Source: Seonamhaeicola maritimus (GTDB lineage Bacteria; Bacteroidota; Bacteroidia; Flavobacteriales; Flavobacteriaceae). Taken from it: a DNA stretch of 64,000 nt. The position numbers were made by a program, and so were the translations under genes. Location: contig NZ_VRKQ01000008.1 of NCBI RefSeq assembly GCF_008056315.1, positions 948,957 to 1,012,956 on the forward strand, in the 5' to 3' direction. A model generated the notes under the pieces. The model was not told where the DNA came from. It searched no databases and saw only the letters and a list, made by a program, of their open reading frames with translations. How positions within the stretch are numbered: the stretch's first letter is position 1; each line of letters opens with the position of its first letter. Shown in pieces: positions 51,824-61,328 of this stretch.

Positions 51824-53305
51824 ATGATATTACGTAAAGAATTTTTATTCACTGCCATTTTATTATGCTCACTTTTTGGAGTATCAAGTTGCGCTCAAAA
51901 GAAGAATGATAAATCATCTGAAAAAGTAGAAAAAAAAGTAAAACCTAATATTATCTATATTCTGGCAGATGACATGGGCTATGGAGATGTTGGAGTGTAT
52001 GGACAAACAAAAATTAAAACGCCTGTAATTGATAAGCTAGCCAATGAAGGTATAAAGTTTACAGACCATTATTCTGGTCAAACTGTTTGTTCTCCTTCAC
52101 GTTGTTCACTAATGACAGGGATGCACATGGGAAATGCCTCTGTAACAAGAAACGGGCAATTATTAAACCCGGATGATGTTACGGTTTCAGAATTACTTAA
52201 AACCGCTGGTTACAAAACAGGAATTATTGGTAAGTGGGGACTTTCAGAAGGAGTTACAGAAGATAATTGTCCTAATCAACAAGGCTTTGATCACTATTTT
52301 GGATTTGACAATCAAGGATTTGCTCATTTTTATTATCCAGAGTATTTATGGCGTAATCATACAAAAGTAGAATATCCGGAGAACCTGGGCATTCGTGATG
52401 AAAACGGAGCATATATAAAAGGAAAGGGAACCTACAGTCATGATGAGTTTGCAGAAGAGGCTTTAAAGTTTATTAATGAAAGTAAAGATGAACCTTTTTT
52501 CTTGTATTTGCCATTTGCAATACCTCATGCGGAATTAACAATTCAAGAAGATGCAAAGGAAGAATATAGAGGTTTAAATTGGCCTGAGACGCCAAAAGAA
52601 GTTGGAGGCGGAGCTAGAAAAGGACACGGTTATGGTAGTCAATATACAGATGGGTATTGTGCTCAAGAAGAGCCTAATATTACGTATGCAGCAATGATTA
52701 CCAGAATGGATAAGAACATTGGACGCATTATAGATCTTTTAGAGGAATTGGATATTGATGAAAATACCATAATCATGTTTGCTAGTGATAACGGACCATC
52801 AGATGAAGGGGGGCAAAGCATTAAATTCTTTGATAGTTCAAAGGGGCTAAGAGGTAAAAAGAGAGATCTTTATGAGGGAGGTATTCGCATTCCATTTGTT
52901 GTCAATTGGAATGGAACAGTGAAAGGAGGTCAAGAGTCTTCTATCCCTAGTGCTTTTTGGGATTTTTTACCCACTGCTTGTGATTTGGCAGGTGTTGATA
53001 CACCAAATAATATTGATGGAGTAAGTTTACTCCCAACTATTTTAGGGAAATCAGAAACGCAAATCAAACATAAATATTTGTACTGGGAATGGAAACATGG
53101 TAAAAGACCACAATATGAAGCTGTAAGAGTTGATAATTGGAAATTTTTCAGAATCACTCCGGAAAAAGGAAAGAACAATAAACCTTACTATGAGCTTTAT
53201 AATTTGGATAATGATATTTCTGAAACTACAAATATTGCTAAGGAATATCCAGAATTAGTTGAAAAGTTTATTCCATATTTAGAAGAAGCAAAACCAAAAA
53301 GTTAA
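51824..53305 (+). CDS. Sulfatase S1 (C-S-P-S-R), lipoprotein
   Basis: A 493-residue arylsulfatase A-like lipoprotein (lipobox VSSC, Cys23). C89-S-P-S-R93 in TVCSPSRCSLMTG is canonical for formylglycine. IYILADDMGYGDVGVYG carries the N-terminal metal aspartates, and MFASDNGPSDEGG the C-terminal Asp-Asn. LRGKKRDLYEGGIRIPFVV is the usual conserved Lys/Glu region, and KWGLSEG the Lys of the active site. It is the first gene of a tight run of sulfatases, 133 bp after the esterase, so it may start its own transcript. Confidence 0.95.
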   Translation: MILRKEFLFTAILLCSLFGVSSCAQKKNDKSSEKVEKKVKPNIIYILADDMGYGDVGVYGQTKIKTPVIDKLANEGIKFTDHYSGQTVCSPSRCSLMTGMHMGNASVTRNGQLLNPDDVTVSELLKTAGYKTGIIGKWGLSEGVTEDNCPNQQGFDHYFGFDNQGFAHFYYPEYLWRNHTKVEYPENLGIRDENGAYIKGKGTYSHDEFAEEALKFINESKDEPFFLYLPFAIPHAELTIQEDAKEEYRGLNWPETPKEVGGGARKGHGYGSQYTDGYCAQEEPNITYAAMITRMDKNIGRIIDLLEELDIDENTIIMFASDNGPSDEGGQSIKFFDSSKGLRGKKRDLYEGGIRIPFVVNWNGTVKGGQESSIPSAFWDFLPTACDLAGVDTPNNIDGVSLLPTILGKSETQIKHKYLYWEWKHGKRPQYEAVRVDNWKFFRITPEKGKNNKPYYELYNLDNDISETTNIAKEYPELVEKFIPYLEEAKPKS

Positions 53306-53316
53306 TTTTATTGGAA

Positions 53317-54903
53317 ATGAATAAAATCATATTTGCACTATTAATCTGTATATCTTTTTTTTCGTGTAAAACTAAAAACCAAGAAGAACCTGAGCAAAGA
53401 CCAAATATTTTATGGATTACCATTGAAGATTGGAGTCCAGATTTATCATGTTATGGTACTAAAGGTCTTCAAACACCACATGTAGATAAGTTGGCTTCAG
53501 AGGGAGTTCGTTATGATTTAGCGTTCACAACATCTCCAGTTTGTTCAACTTCACGTTCCGCTATGATGACAGGTTTTCACCAAAACTATATTAGAGCAAA
53601 TCAACATAGAGAACATAATAAACAGCCTTTACCACATGGAATAAAACCAATTCCTAAATTAATGGAAGAAGCTGGTTATTATACTTGTTTAATGAGTTGG
53701 AAAACAGACTGTAACTTTACTCCAAATACCAGAGGAGAATTATTTACAGAACTTGCAGACTGGACAAAGGATGGAGAAATTGGATGGAGAAATAGAAAAG
53801 AAGGACAACCATTTTTTGCTAGGGTATCATTTGGTGGTACGCATCGTTCTTGGAACCGCGATTCTATTAATCCCATAGACCCAAAAGATGTAGAGCTTCC
53901 ACCGTATTATGCAGATACGGCTTTAATTAGAAGAGATTGGGCTAATGGCTTAGAACAAATGCAATTGGTTGATAAACAAGTTGGAGAACTTTTGCAAAAG
54001 CTTGAAGATGATGGGCTAGCAGACAATACGATTGTGTTTTTTATTGGTGACCATGGAAGATGTCATATTAGAGGAAAGCAGTTTTTATATGATGGCGGTA
54101 CGCGTATTCCAATGATTATGCGTTATCCAGGGAAAGTAAAACCCGGAAGTGTAAATAATGACTTGGTTATGTCTCTTGATATTTGTGCCACAATTTTAGA
54201 GATATTAGAGGTAAAAACCAATGTGGCGCTGCATGGTAAGAGTTTATTCAGTAAAGAGGTTTCTGAAAGAAAATATGTTTTTACGGCTAGAGATAAAATG
54301 GATGAGACTCACGATGCTATGAGGGCCGTAAGATCAAAAGATTATAAATTAATTTTGAATTTGATGCCAGAGCGCCCTTGGTTGCAATACAATCAATATA
54401 AGGAAGGGGCTTATCCTGTTTTAGCTGAAATGAATATCATGAACATGAAGGGATTGTTAAATAAAGAACAAGCTTTATTTTTTGCCACCAAAAAACCTGA
54501 AATTGAATTATTCGATTTAAAGAAAGATCCTTTTGAAGTTTACAATGTTGCTGATAATCCTGAGTATACAAACATTAAAAAAGTGCTATTGGAAGAATTA
54601 GAAAATTGGCGTACAAATGTCATTGATGATCAGGGCGTTTCAGAAGATTTTAGAGCCTTGAATATTTTTCCAGAAAGTTATTCTGGAGAATCGGTTGATA
54701 AATGGGTGGAGGCCAATAAATCAAATTATAATTTCAATAAATATGGCTGGCCAGCATGGTACCCAACTCGCACAATTGAAGAATGGGAAATTGCTCTTGA
54801 AAAATGGAAGCCTTGGGTTCACAGAAGTACTACATCTAGTCTTTCTAGACCAAATGTAAATGCTAAAAAACCAAAAAAGAAGAACAACTCAAAGAAAAAG
54901 TAA
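53317..54903 (+). CDS. Sulfatase S1 with C-S-T-S-R motif, lipoprotein
   Basis: A 528-residue lipoprotein (lipobox FFSC, Cys17). I use ATG 53317 rather than TTG 53311. The active-site motif is C76-S-T-S-R80 in SPVCSTSRSAMMTG, with Thr in place of Pro, and the first metal pair reads Glu-Asp (ITIEDWSPDLSCYG) rather than Asp-Asp. FIGDHGRCHIRGKQFLYDGGTRIPMIMRYPG supplies the second metal site and the Lys. The heparan N-sulfatase-like branch is suggested. A C-terminal tail rich in Lys and Asn (KKPKKKNNSKKK) is unusual. It lies 11 bp after the previous sulfatase. Confidence 0.92.
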   Translation: MNKIIFALLICISFFSCKTKNQEEPEQRPNILWITIEDWSPDLSCYGTKGLQTPHVDKLASEGVRYDLAFTTSPVCSTSRSAMMTGFHQNYIRANQHREHNKQPLPHGIKPIPKLMEEAGYYTCLMSWKTDCNFTPNTRGELFTELADWTKDGEIGWRNRKEGQPFFARVSFGGTHRSWNRDSINPIDPKDVELPPYYADTALIRRDWANGLEQMQLVDKQVGELLQKLEDDGLADNTIVFFIGDHGRCHIRGKQFLYDGGTRIPMIMRYPGKVKPGSVNNDLVMSLDICATILEILEVKTNVALHGKSLFSKEVSERKYVFTARDKMDETHDAMRAVRSKDYKLILNLMPERPWLQYNQYKEGAYPVLAEMNIMNMKGLLNKEQALFFATKKPEIELFDLKKDPFEVYNVADNPEYTNIKKVLLEELENWRTNVIDDQGVSEDFRALNIFPESYSGESVDKWVEANKSNYNFNKYGWPAWYPTRTIEEWEIALEKWKPWVHRSTTSSLSRPNVNAKKPKKKNNSKKK

Positions 54904-54921
54904 TAACAGCCAATTTCACAT

Positions 54922-56397
54922 ATGAAAAAAGTACTTTTTCTAATTACAATAAGTTTAGGATTTCATCTTTTTGCCCAAAGCAAAAGTCTTAAAAATTCTA
55001 GACCAAACATTATTTTTGTAATGACCGATGACCAAGGACACAATTTGTCCTATGAAGGTCACCCTGTTATCCAAACTCCTAACATTGATAAATTTGCTAG
55101 TAGGTCATTGCGTTTTAAAGAATTTCATGTTAGCCCTAATTGTGCACCAACCAGAGCAGCCATTATGAGTGGCGCTCATGAATTTAGGAGTGGTGTTACA
55201 CATACCGTTAAAGAACGAGAATTACTTGCATTAACTACAACTATTTTTCCAGAACTATTAAAGAAGGCTGGTTATGAAACTGGTATTTTTGGTAAATGGC
55301 ATTTAGGTGACATAGAGGCTTATCGTCCTGGAAATAGGGGTTTTACAGAGTCGCTTGTTCATGGTGCCGGAGGCATTGGTCAAAACTATTCAGGAAGCAA
55401 TGTAGATTTTCCGCCAAACCAAAATAAAGAGACTAGGTATTTTGATAATGTTTTGCTTCACAATGAAGCAGTTGTGAAAACAAAAGGATATTGTACAGAT
55501 TTGTTTTTTCATGCGGCTTTAGCTTGGATGAAAGAAAACCATGACAATAGCAAGCCGTTTTTTTCTTATATATCTACCAATACACCACATTCGCCCTTAA
55601 TTGCACCTAAGGAATCTTATATGCGTATTGAAGATAGAGATGATAGGATAGATAAAGCAAGCGGACGTTGGGCCATGATTGAAAATATTGATGACAATTT
55701 TGGCTTGCTTATGAACAAGTTAGAAGATTGGGGCATGCTAGAAAATACATTGATAATTTTTACTACAGATAATGGTGCACCATATAAGGTTTCTAATAAA
55801 GCTAAAAATAAATTTACTTTTAACGCAGGATTTAAAACTGGTAAAGGGTCGCCTTATGAAGGTGGAGTTCATGTACCTGCCTATTGGTATTGGAAGAATG
55901 TTTTACCTGAAAATAAAGAAACCAAAGCTTTAACAGCGCATATAGATTTATTTAAGACGTTTTGCGATTTGGCTGGAGCCGATTATAGTAATATTGGGCA
56001 AAAATTAGAAGGAAGAACTTTAATTCCTATTTTAGAAGATAGCAATACTAAATGGGAAGATAGAATGTTATTTACTCATAGAGCTGGTTTTGGAAATGAT
56101 TTAAAGAAAGCTTCAGAAACAAATTGGGCAGTTCGAACACAAAGATGGCGCTTGGTTGTAGATAAATTATTTGATATTAGTAAAGATCCTTATGAGGATA
56201 ATGATGTGGCAGTGCAATACCCTGAAGTTGTAAAAGAACTGACCCAAGCACATTTTAGCTGGTGGGATGCTATGGTGCCCTATATGATTAACCAAAATAA
56301 TACTTGGGAAAAAGAAGCACCAATGGTAACTTTGTATAATCAACAACTAAAAGAATCAGGAGAAATACCTGAATGGATGCCAGAAAGCATCGATTAG
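54922..56397 (+). CDS. Sulfatase S1 (C-A-P-T-R), secreted
   Basis: A 491-residue protein with a cleavable Sec signal (1-19, ending HLFAQ), unlike its lipoprotein neighbours. C74-A-P-T-R78 in PNCAPTRAAIMSG; FVMTDDQGHNLSYEG and IFTTDNGAPYKVS hold the metal ligands; IFGKWHLGDIE gives the active-site Lys-His. The region after the second metal site (TGKGSPYEGGVHVPAYWYWKN) is typical of arylsulfatases. It is 18 bp after the preceding sulfatase and 16 bp before the next one. Confidence 0.94.
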   Translation: MKKVLFLITISLGFHLFAQSKSLKNSRPNIIFVMTDDQGHNLSYEGHPVIQTPNIDKFASRSLRFKEFHVSPNCAPTRAAIMSGAHEFRSGVTHTVKERELLALTTTIFPELLKKAGYETGIFGKWHLGDIEAYRPGNRGFTESLVHGAGGIGQNYSGSNVDFPPNQNKETRYFDNVLLHNEAVVKTKGYCTDLFFHAALAWMKENHDNSKPFFSYISTNTPHSPLIAPKESYMRIEDRDDRIDKASGRWAMIENIDDNFGLLMNKLEDWGMLENTLIIFTTDNGAPYKVSNKAKNKFTFNAGFKTGKGSPYEGGVHVPAYWYWKNVLPENKETKALTAHIDLFKTFCDLAGADYSNIGQKLEGRTLIPILEDSNTKWEDRMLFTHRAGFGNDLKKASETNWAVRTQRWRLVVDKLFDISKDPYEDNDVAVQYPEVVKELTQAHFSWWDAMVPYMINQNNTWEKEAPMVTLYNQQLKESGEIPEWMPESID

Positions 56398-56413
56398 TTC
56401 AATTTTTAAAAGA

Positions 56414-57937
56414 ATGAAATTAAGCTTAAAATTATTCCTATTTCTTAATATAATTATTACCGTATCATCATGTAATTCTCAGGATGAAACTAGAAGGCCT
56501 AACATCATTTTTTTAATGGCAGATGATCAGGCATCCTATACATTGGGGTGTTACGGAAATGAAGACGTTAAAACGCCTAATATTGATAAATTATCATCAA
56601 TGGGAGTAACTTTTGATCATAATTATGCAACAACAGCCATCTGTATGGCAAGTAGGGCAACGGTTATGACGGGTTTGCTAGAATATAGAACAGGAACTAA
56701 CTTTCTTCATGGGCCAATGAAACAAGAAACTTGGGACCAGTCATACCCAGTTTTATTAAGGCAAGCTGGTTATACAACAGCATTTGCAGGTAAGTTTGGT
56801 TTTGAAATACAAAAAGAGACCGAGGAAAACGCAATAATGCCAGAAGCAGATTTTGATGCTTGGGCAGGTGGAAGTGCTCAAACATCTTATGACACAAAAA
56901 AGAATAAGGCACTATTAAAATATGCAGAAAAGTATCCACATTCTACCTTAGCCTATGGGGCTTTCGGTAGTGATTTTATAAAATCATCTGTTCAAAAAAA
57001 TGAGCCTTTTTGTTTATCTATAAGTTTTAAAGCACCACATAGACCAACAACACCAGACCCTAGATTTAATGCTGTTTACAAAGGCAAAACCTTTGAGAAA
57101 CCAGGTAATTATGGCAGGGAATTTGGAGAACATTTTTCAAAACAAAGTAAACAAGGAAGGCAGTACCCAAGATTTTTTGATTGGCACTACAATGACAAGT
57201 ATGATCAGGTAATGGCCACATATAATCAGCAAATCTACGGTATAGATCAAGCAGTTGGTATGATTATAGAAACACTAAAGAAAACAGGAGCAGATAAAAA
57301 TACAGTGATAATTTATACTTCAGACAATGGCTTTTTCTGTGGTTCTCATGGTTACGGATCTAAAGTGTTGCCGTATGAAGAATCATCAAAGGTACCATTG
57401 ATTATTTATGATCCACGGCACCCTAACAGTAACAAAGGTTTTCGCTCTAAAGCATTAACAGGAAACATAGATATAGCACCTACAATTTTGAGTCTTGCAG
57501 GTTTGAATTCTAAAGAAAAGATTGATGGAAAGAATATAATGCCTTTGTATAATAACCCTAATGAAGAAATTCATAATACAATGGCGTTAATTAATGTTTG
57601 GGGGCCATCAGAAACACATTCTTTATCTATTGTTTCGAAAAATTATAAATACATCTATTGGGGATTTGCTGATGAAGGATATGCGGCGACTGAAGAATTA
57701 TATCACCTAAAAAATGATCCGTTGGAGCTAGAAAATGTTGCTGATAGTCCAAAGCATAAAGAGTATTTGATAAACTTACAAAATGATTATGATGAACGCG
57801 TTAAGAGTTGGAAAGCTAAGGCTGTTAATTACAATAATTATAGGCGTTATTCTGCATTGTTTGACAGAAGTATAACTTGGAATGAAAAGAAATCATTTGT
57901 TTATGATTTAGAAGAAAACTATAAAAAGAAACATTAA
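56414..57937 (+). CDS. Sulfatase S1 with C-M-A-S-R motif, lipoprotein
   Basis: A 507-residue lipoprotein (lipobox VSSC, Cys20). The motif C77-M-A-S-R81 in AICMASRATVMTG has Ala at the usual Pro position. Metal ligands are in IFLMADDQASYTLGCYG and IIYTSDNGFFCGSHGYGSKVLPYEESSKVPL. The usual GKWH after the motif is GKFGFE here, so the active-site His of that loop is missing or supplied elsewhere. It is 2 bp upstream of the next sulfatase, which suggests translational coupling. Confidence 0.92.
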   Translation: MKLSLKLFLFLNIIITVSSCNSQDETRRPNIIFLMADDQASYTLGCYGNEDVKTPNIDKLSSMGVTFDHNYATTAICMASRATVMTGLLEYRTGTNFLHGPMKQETWDQSYPVLLRQAGYTTAFAGKFGFEIQKETEENAIMPEADFDAWAGGSAQTSYDTKKNKALLKYAEKYPHSTLAYGAFGSDFIKSSVQKNEPFCLSISFKAPHRPTTPDPRFNAVYKGKTFEKPGNYGREFGEHFSKQSKQGRQYPRFFDWHYNDKYDQVMATYNQQIYGIDQAVGMIIETLKKTGADKNTVIIYTSDNGFFCGSHGYGSKVLPYEESSKVPLIIYDPRHPNSNKGFRSKALTGNIDIAPTILSLAGLNSKEKIDGKNIMPLYNNPNEEIHNTMALINVWGPSETHSLSIVSKNYKYIYWGFADEGYAATEELYHLKNDPLELENVADSPKHKEYLINLQNDYDERVKSWKAKAVNYNNYRRYSALFDRSITWNEKKSFVYDLEENYKKKH

Positions 57938-57939
57938 TA

Positions 57940-59406
57940 ATGAAGTATATAATAATATTCATAGCTTTTTTTAGTTTTATTTCCTCCCATTCTCAAAATT
58001 CAAAAAATAATAAACCCAATATCATTTTAATGATGTGCGATGATTTAGGTTGGGGAGATGTTGGCTTTAATGGGAATACAATTATAAAAACTCCCAATTT
58101 GGATAAAATGGCCTCTGAAGGAGCAAAATTGAATCATTTTTATTCAATAGGTCCAGTGTGTTCCCCCACAAGAGCATCATTCCTAACAGGGCGTCATTAT
58201 TATCGCATGGGAATTTGGTCTGCTAACACAGCCCATTTACCAGCACAGGAATATACCATTGCAAAAATGCTAAAACAGCAAGGTTATACCACAGGTCATT
58301 TTGGTAAATGGCATCTTGGAACTTTGAGTAAAACTATTTCGGCAAAAGGGTCGAAAAGAAAACCAGAAGTGAATTTTGCGCCTCCATGGTTAAGGGATTA
58401 TGACGATAGTTTTGTAACAGAATCAGCGGTGTGTACTTGGGATCCTGGTATAGGTCCAAGAGCAAAAAATAATCCGTACTACCATAACGGCATTCCAATT
58501 AAGGATCCTTATAATGAAAATGTACTAGGAGACGATTCCAAAGTGCTTATGGATAGGGCCATTCCTTTTATTCAAAATGCTGTAAAAAACAACCAACCTT
58601 TCGTGGCAGTTATCTGGTTTCATGCACCTCATGAAGATATTAAAGCCGGACCTGAATATTTAAAAAGATATGAAGGTCATGGAGAGGCTGCACATTATTA
58701 TGGATGTGTTAATGCCGTTGATGATCAAGTAGGGCGATTAAGAATGGAACTTGAAAAACTTGGAGTAGCCGATAATACCGCTTTGTTTTTTACTAGTGAC
58801 AACGGGCCTGAAGGTAAACAAGAAATGAAACCAGAAAGACCAATTAAAAGGGCTGGGGTTACAGGTGGTTTTAGAGGAAGAAAACGTGATGTGTACGATG
58901 GAGGTGTAAGAGTTCCTAGTTTGGCTCTTTGGCCAAAACATATTAAACCAGGAACTGTTATTGATGTACCTGTTTCTGTACTAGATTATTTACCAACCGT
59001 TAAAAACATGGCTGGTGCCAAAATGCCTAATGATAGACCTTTTGACGGGCAGGATATGATGCCCATTTTAAAAGGTAAAGTAAATAAGCATAAAAAATCA
59101 ATTCCGTTTAGGTATAGAAACTATGCTTGTTTGGTAAAGGGCAAATACAAATTGATTATTGAGTCAAGAGAAGATAATTCAAAAGACCTGTTGTATAATT
59201 TGGAGGCTGATAAAACTGAATCCAATAATATTGTTGGTGTTCATCCTAAAATGGTTTCTAAAATGAGAGATGAAATTCTCAAATTTTTAGACGATGCCCA
59301 AGAAAGTCATAGCGGTAGGGATTATAATGATGATAACTTTATTCCTGTAAGTAAATGGCGCACCATGAAAATGGCCCCAAACAATAATAAAAAAACCAGT
59401 CAATAA
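57940..59406 (+). CDS. Sulfatase S1 (C-S-P-T-R), secreted
   Basis: A 488-residue protein with a Sec signal (1-19, ending SHSQ). C74-S-P-T-R78 in GPVCSPTRASFLTGRHYYRMG; LMMCDDLGWGDVGFNG and FFTSDNGPEGKQEM hold the metal ligands; HFGKWHLGTLSK gives the Lys-His. GFRGRKRDVYDGGVRVPSLALWP is the usual closing segment of the active site. The Cys before Asp-Asp (MMCDD) is uncommon in the neighbours. It is the last of five sulfatases spaced by 2-18 bp. Confidence 0.95.
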   Translation: MKYIIIFIAFFSFISSHSQNSKNNKPNIILMMCDDLGWGDVGFNGNTIIKTPNLDKMASEGAKLNHFYSIGPVCSPTRASFLTGRHYYRMGIWSANTAHLPAQEYTIAKMLKQQGYTTGHFGKWHLGTLSKTISAKGSKRKPEVNFAPPWLRDYDDSFVTESAVCTWDPGIGPRAKNNPYYHNGIPIKDPYNENVLGDDSKVLMDRAIPFIQNAVKNNQPFVAVIWFHAPHEDIKAGPEYLKRYEGHGEAAHYYGCVNAVDDQVGRLRMELEKLGVADNTALFFTSDNGPEGKQEMKPERPIKRAGVTGGFRGRKRDVYDGGVRVPSLALWPKHIKPGTVIDVPVSVLDYLPTVKNMAGAKMPNDRPFDGQDMMPILKGKVNKHKKSIPFRYRNYACLVKGKYKLIIESREDNSKDLLYNLEADKTESNNIVGVHPKMVSKMRDEILKFLDDAQESHSGRDYNDDNFIPVSKWRTMKMAPNNNKKTSQ

Positions 59407-59475
59407 AAATAAATAATAATAGATTTATCACTTCAAGTCTATTCTGCTTAATATAATTTAATATTTACCAAGGTT

Positions 59476-59500
59476 CACATTTAAAAAACCAGTAAAGACA
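59476..59500 (+). promoter_or_regulatory. Degenerate CACA/GACA repeat upstream of sulfatase
   Basis: CACAT at 59476-59480 and GACA at 59497-59500 keep the 21-bp spacing of the TACA element, with 3 of 4 bases in each half-site. The inner AT is lost. It lies 144 bp before the ATG at 59644. Weak candidate. Confidence 0.25.
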
Positions 59501-59643
59501 TCTTTTACGCTATAAAGGAATTATTTTGATAGTAACTGTTATTATAGAATATATAGCAAGTGCAATAAATTCTTATCTGATAATTTGAGGTTATTGTTTT
59601 ATTGTTTTTAAGTAGAGTGTTAATTTATTTATCAATAAAAAAT

Positions 59644-61215
59644 ATGATTAGTAGACTTTATCTTGTCTTGGCTTTATTGATGACTTGTCCATTTTTAATG
59701 GCTCAATCAGTAAAAATAAAGAGCAAAAAGCCAAACATTATTTACATTTTGGCAGATGATATGGGACCTGGAGATGTTATGGCCTATAATAAAGACTCCA
59801 AAATCTTAACCCCTAATATTGATAGGCTTGCCAATGAAGGAATGTTGTTTACTGATGCTCATACAAGTTCTGGTGTATGCACGCCTACACGTTATGGTAT
59901 TCTCACTGGGCGCTACTCTTGGAGAACATCTACATTAAAACAAGGTGTTTTAGGAGGTCATAGCCCTCATTTAATTGATACCGACAGAGAAACCGTTGCA
60001 AGTATGTTACAAAAACAGGGTTATAAAACGGCCTGTGTTGGAAAATGGCATTTAGGAATGGATTGGAAAGAACTCAATCCTAGTACTTCCATTAGAAAGA
60101 AAGCTAACAACATAGACATGAATGCTCCCATTAAAAATGGGCCAAACGCTGTTGGCTTTGATTATTACTTTGGAATTTCAGGATCGTTAAATATGAGACC
60201 ACATGTGTTTGTAGAAAACAACAGACCCTTGGGTACTTTTGAATATTTAAGAGATAATGCGGCTCTAGATAAAAGAGGGTATTTAGGGGCGCAGGTAGGT
60301 TGGTCTGCCAAAGAGTTTGAACAAGACCAGGTATTACCAACCTTTACTAAAAAGGTTTGTGAGTTTATTAGAGCAAATGCAGATGAACCATTTTTTGTTT
60401 ATATGCCTTTAAATTCGCCTCATTCACCAATTGTTCCAAGTGAAAAGTTTAAAAATGCAAGTGGATTAAACCTTCATGGGGATTTCTGTATGGAGTCTGA
60501 TTGGGCTGTTGGAGAAGTGTTATATACTTTAGATGAATTAGGAATAGCAGAGAATACCATCGTAATTTTTACGACAGATAACGGTACATCGCCAAAAGCT
60601 GGATTCCCTGAAATGGCAGAAAAAGGCCATCACTCTAGTTGGATTTATAGGGGTATGAAAGGAACTAATTGGGAAGGCGGACATAGAATGCCATTTTTAG
60701 TACGTTGGCCTAATGAAATAAAAGCTGGTTCCGTATCAGAAGTTTTGACTTGCACCACTGATTTTATGGCTACAACTGCTGACATTTTAGGCTTGAAACT
60801 TAAAGATAATGAAGGTGAGGACAGTATGAGTTTATTACCTTCCTTAAAAGGAAAATATAATTCAGTTTTAGACAAGCGCACCATTATTCATCATTCAGAT
60901 AAAGGAGTATTTTCGGTAAGAAATACTAAATGGAAATTAATGTTTGATAATACTGGGGGTTCCAATAGAGGTGATCCAAGAAAGAGTGAACCTATTAAGG
61001 ATAACCAAAATTTATTGTTGTTCGATATGGAAAACGATGCAACGGAAAATATAAACCTAGCAAACCAAAAACCAGGAGTAGTTGAAAAACTAAAGCAAAG
61101 CTTAGCAGATATTATAAAATCCGGAAGAAGTACAAAAGGAAAAAAACAACAAAATGATCCGCTTCCTGAAGGCCAGAAATGGCCACATATAAATGTAGTT
61201 ACGAAATATTTATAA
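59644..61215 (+). CDS. Sulfatase S1 (C-T-P-T-R), secreted
   Basis: A 523-residue protein. I place the start at ATG 59644, where a Sec signal begins (MISRLYLVLALLMTCPFLMA), not at the TTG at 59602. C79-T-P-T-R83 in SGVCTPTRYGILTGRYSWR; IYILADDMGPGDVMAYN and IFTTDNGTSPKAGF hold the metals; CVGKWHLGMDW gives the Lys-His. The RYGILTGRYSWR and RGMKGTNWEGGHRMPFLVRWP segments match the arylsulfatase branch that many marine Bacteroidota carry for algal galactans and fucans. A 237-bp gap before it suggests a separate promoter. Confidence 0.95.
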   Translation: MISRLYLVLALLMTCPFLMAQSVKIKSKKPNIIYILADDMGPGDVMAYNKDSKILTPNIDRLANEGMLFTDAHTSSGVCTPTRYGILTGRYSWRTSTLKQGVLGGHSPHLIDTDRETVASMLQKQGYKTACVGKWHLGMDWKELNPSTSIRKKANNIDMNAPIKNGPNAVGFDYYFGISGSLNMRPHVFVENNRPLGTFEYLRDNAALDKRGYLGAQVGWSAKEFEQDQVLPTFTKKVCEFIRANADEPFFVYMPLNSPHSPIVPSEKFKNASGLNLHGDFCMESDWAVGEVLYTLDELGIAENTIVIFTTDNGTSPKAGFPEMAEKGHHSSWIYRGMKGTNWEGGHRMPFLVRWPNEIKAGSVSEVLTCTTDFMATTADILGLKLKDNEGEDSMSLLPSLKGKYNSVLDKRTIIHHSDKGVFSVRNTKWKLMFDNTGGSNRGDPRKSEPIKDNQNLLLFDMENDATENINLANQKPGVVEKLKQSLADIIKSGRSTKGKKQQNDPLPEGQKWPHINVVTKYL

Positions 61216-61243
61216 CTCAGGTTTTGTTAATTGAACTAAGAAA

Positions 61244-61268
61244 GACATTTAATTTACTGCCTGATAAT
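61244..61268 (+). promoter_or_regulatory. Half-matching element upstream of FAD oxidoreductase
   Basis: GACATTTAATTTAC at 61244-61257 shares 13 bases with the element at 51733, and TAAT lies at the 21-bp position (61265-61268). Only half-site similarity to the TACA repeat remains. Confidence 0.2.
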
Positions 61269-61328
61269 CTTAATTAGGTTTAGGAGATTACTTTTATATC
61301 AGTATTAAAAAATCACATAATTCAACAT

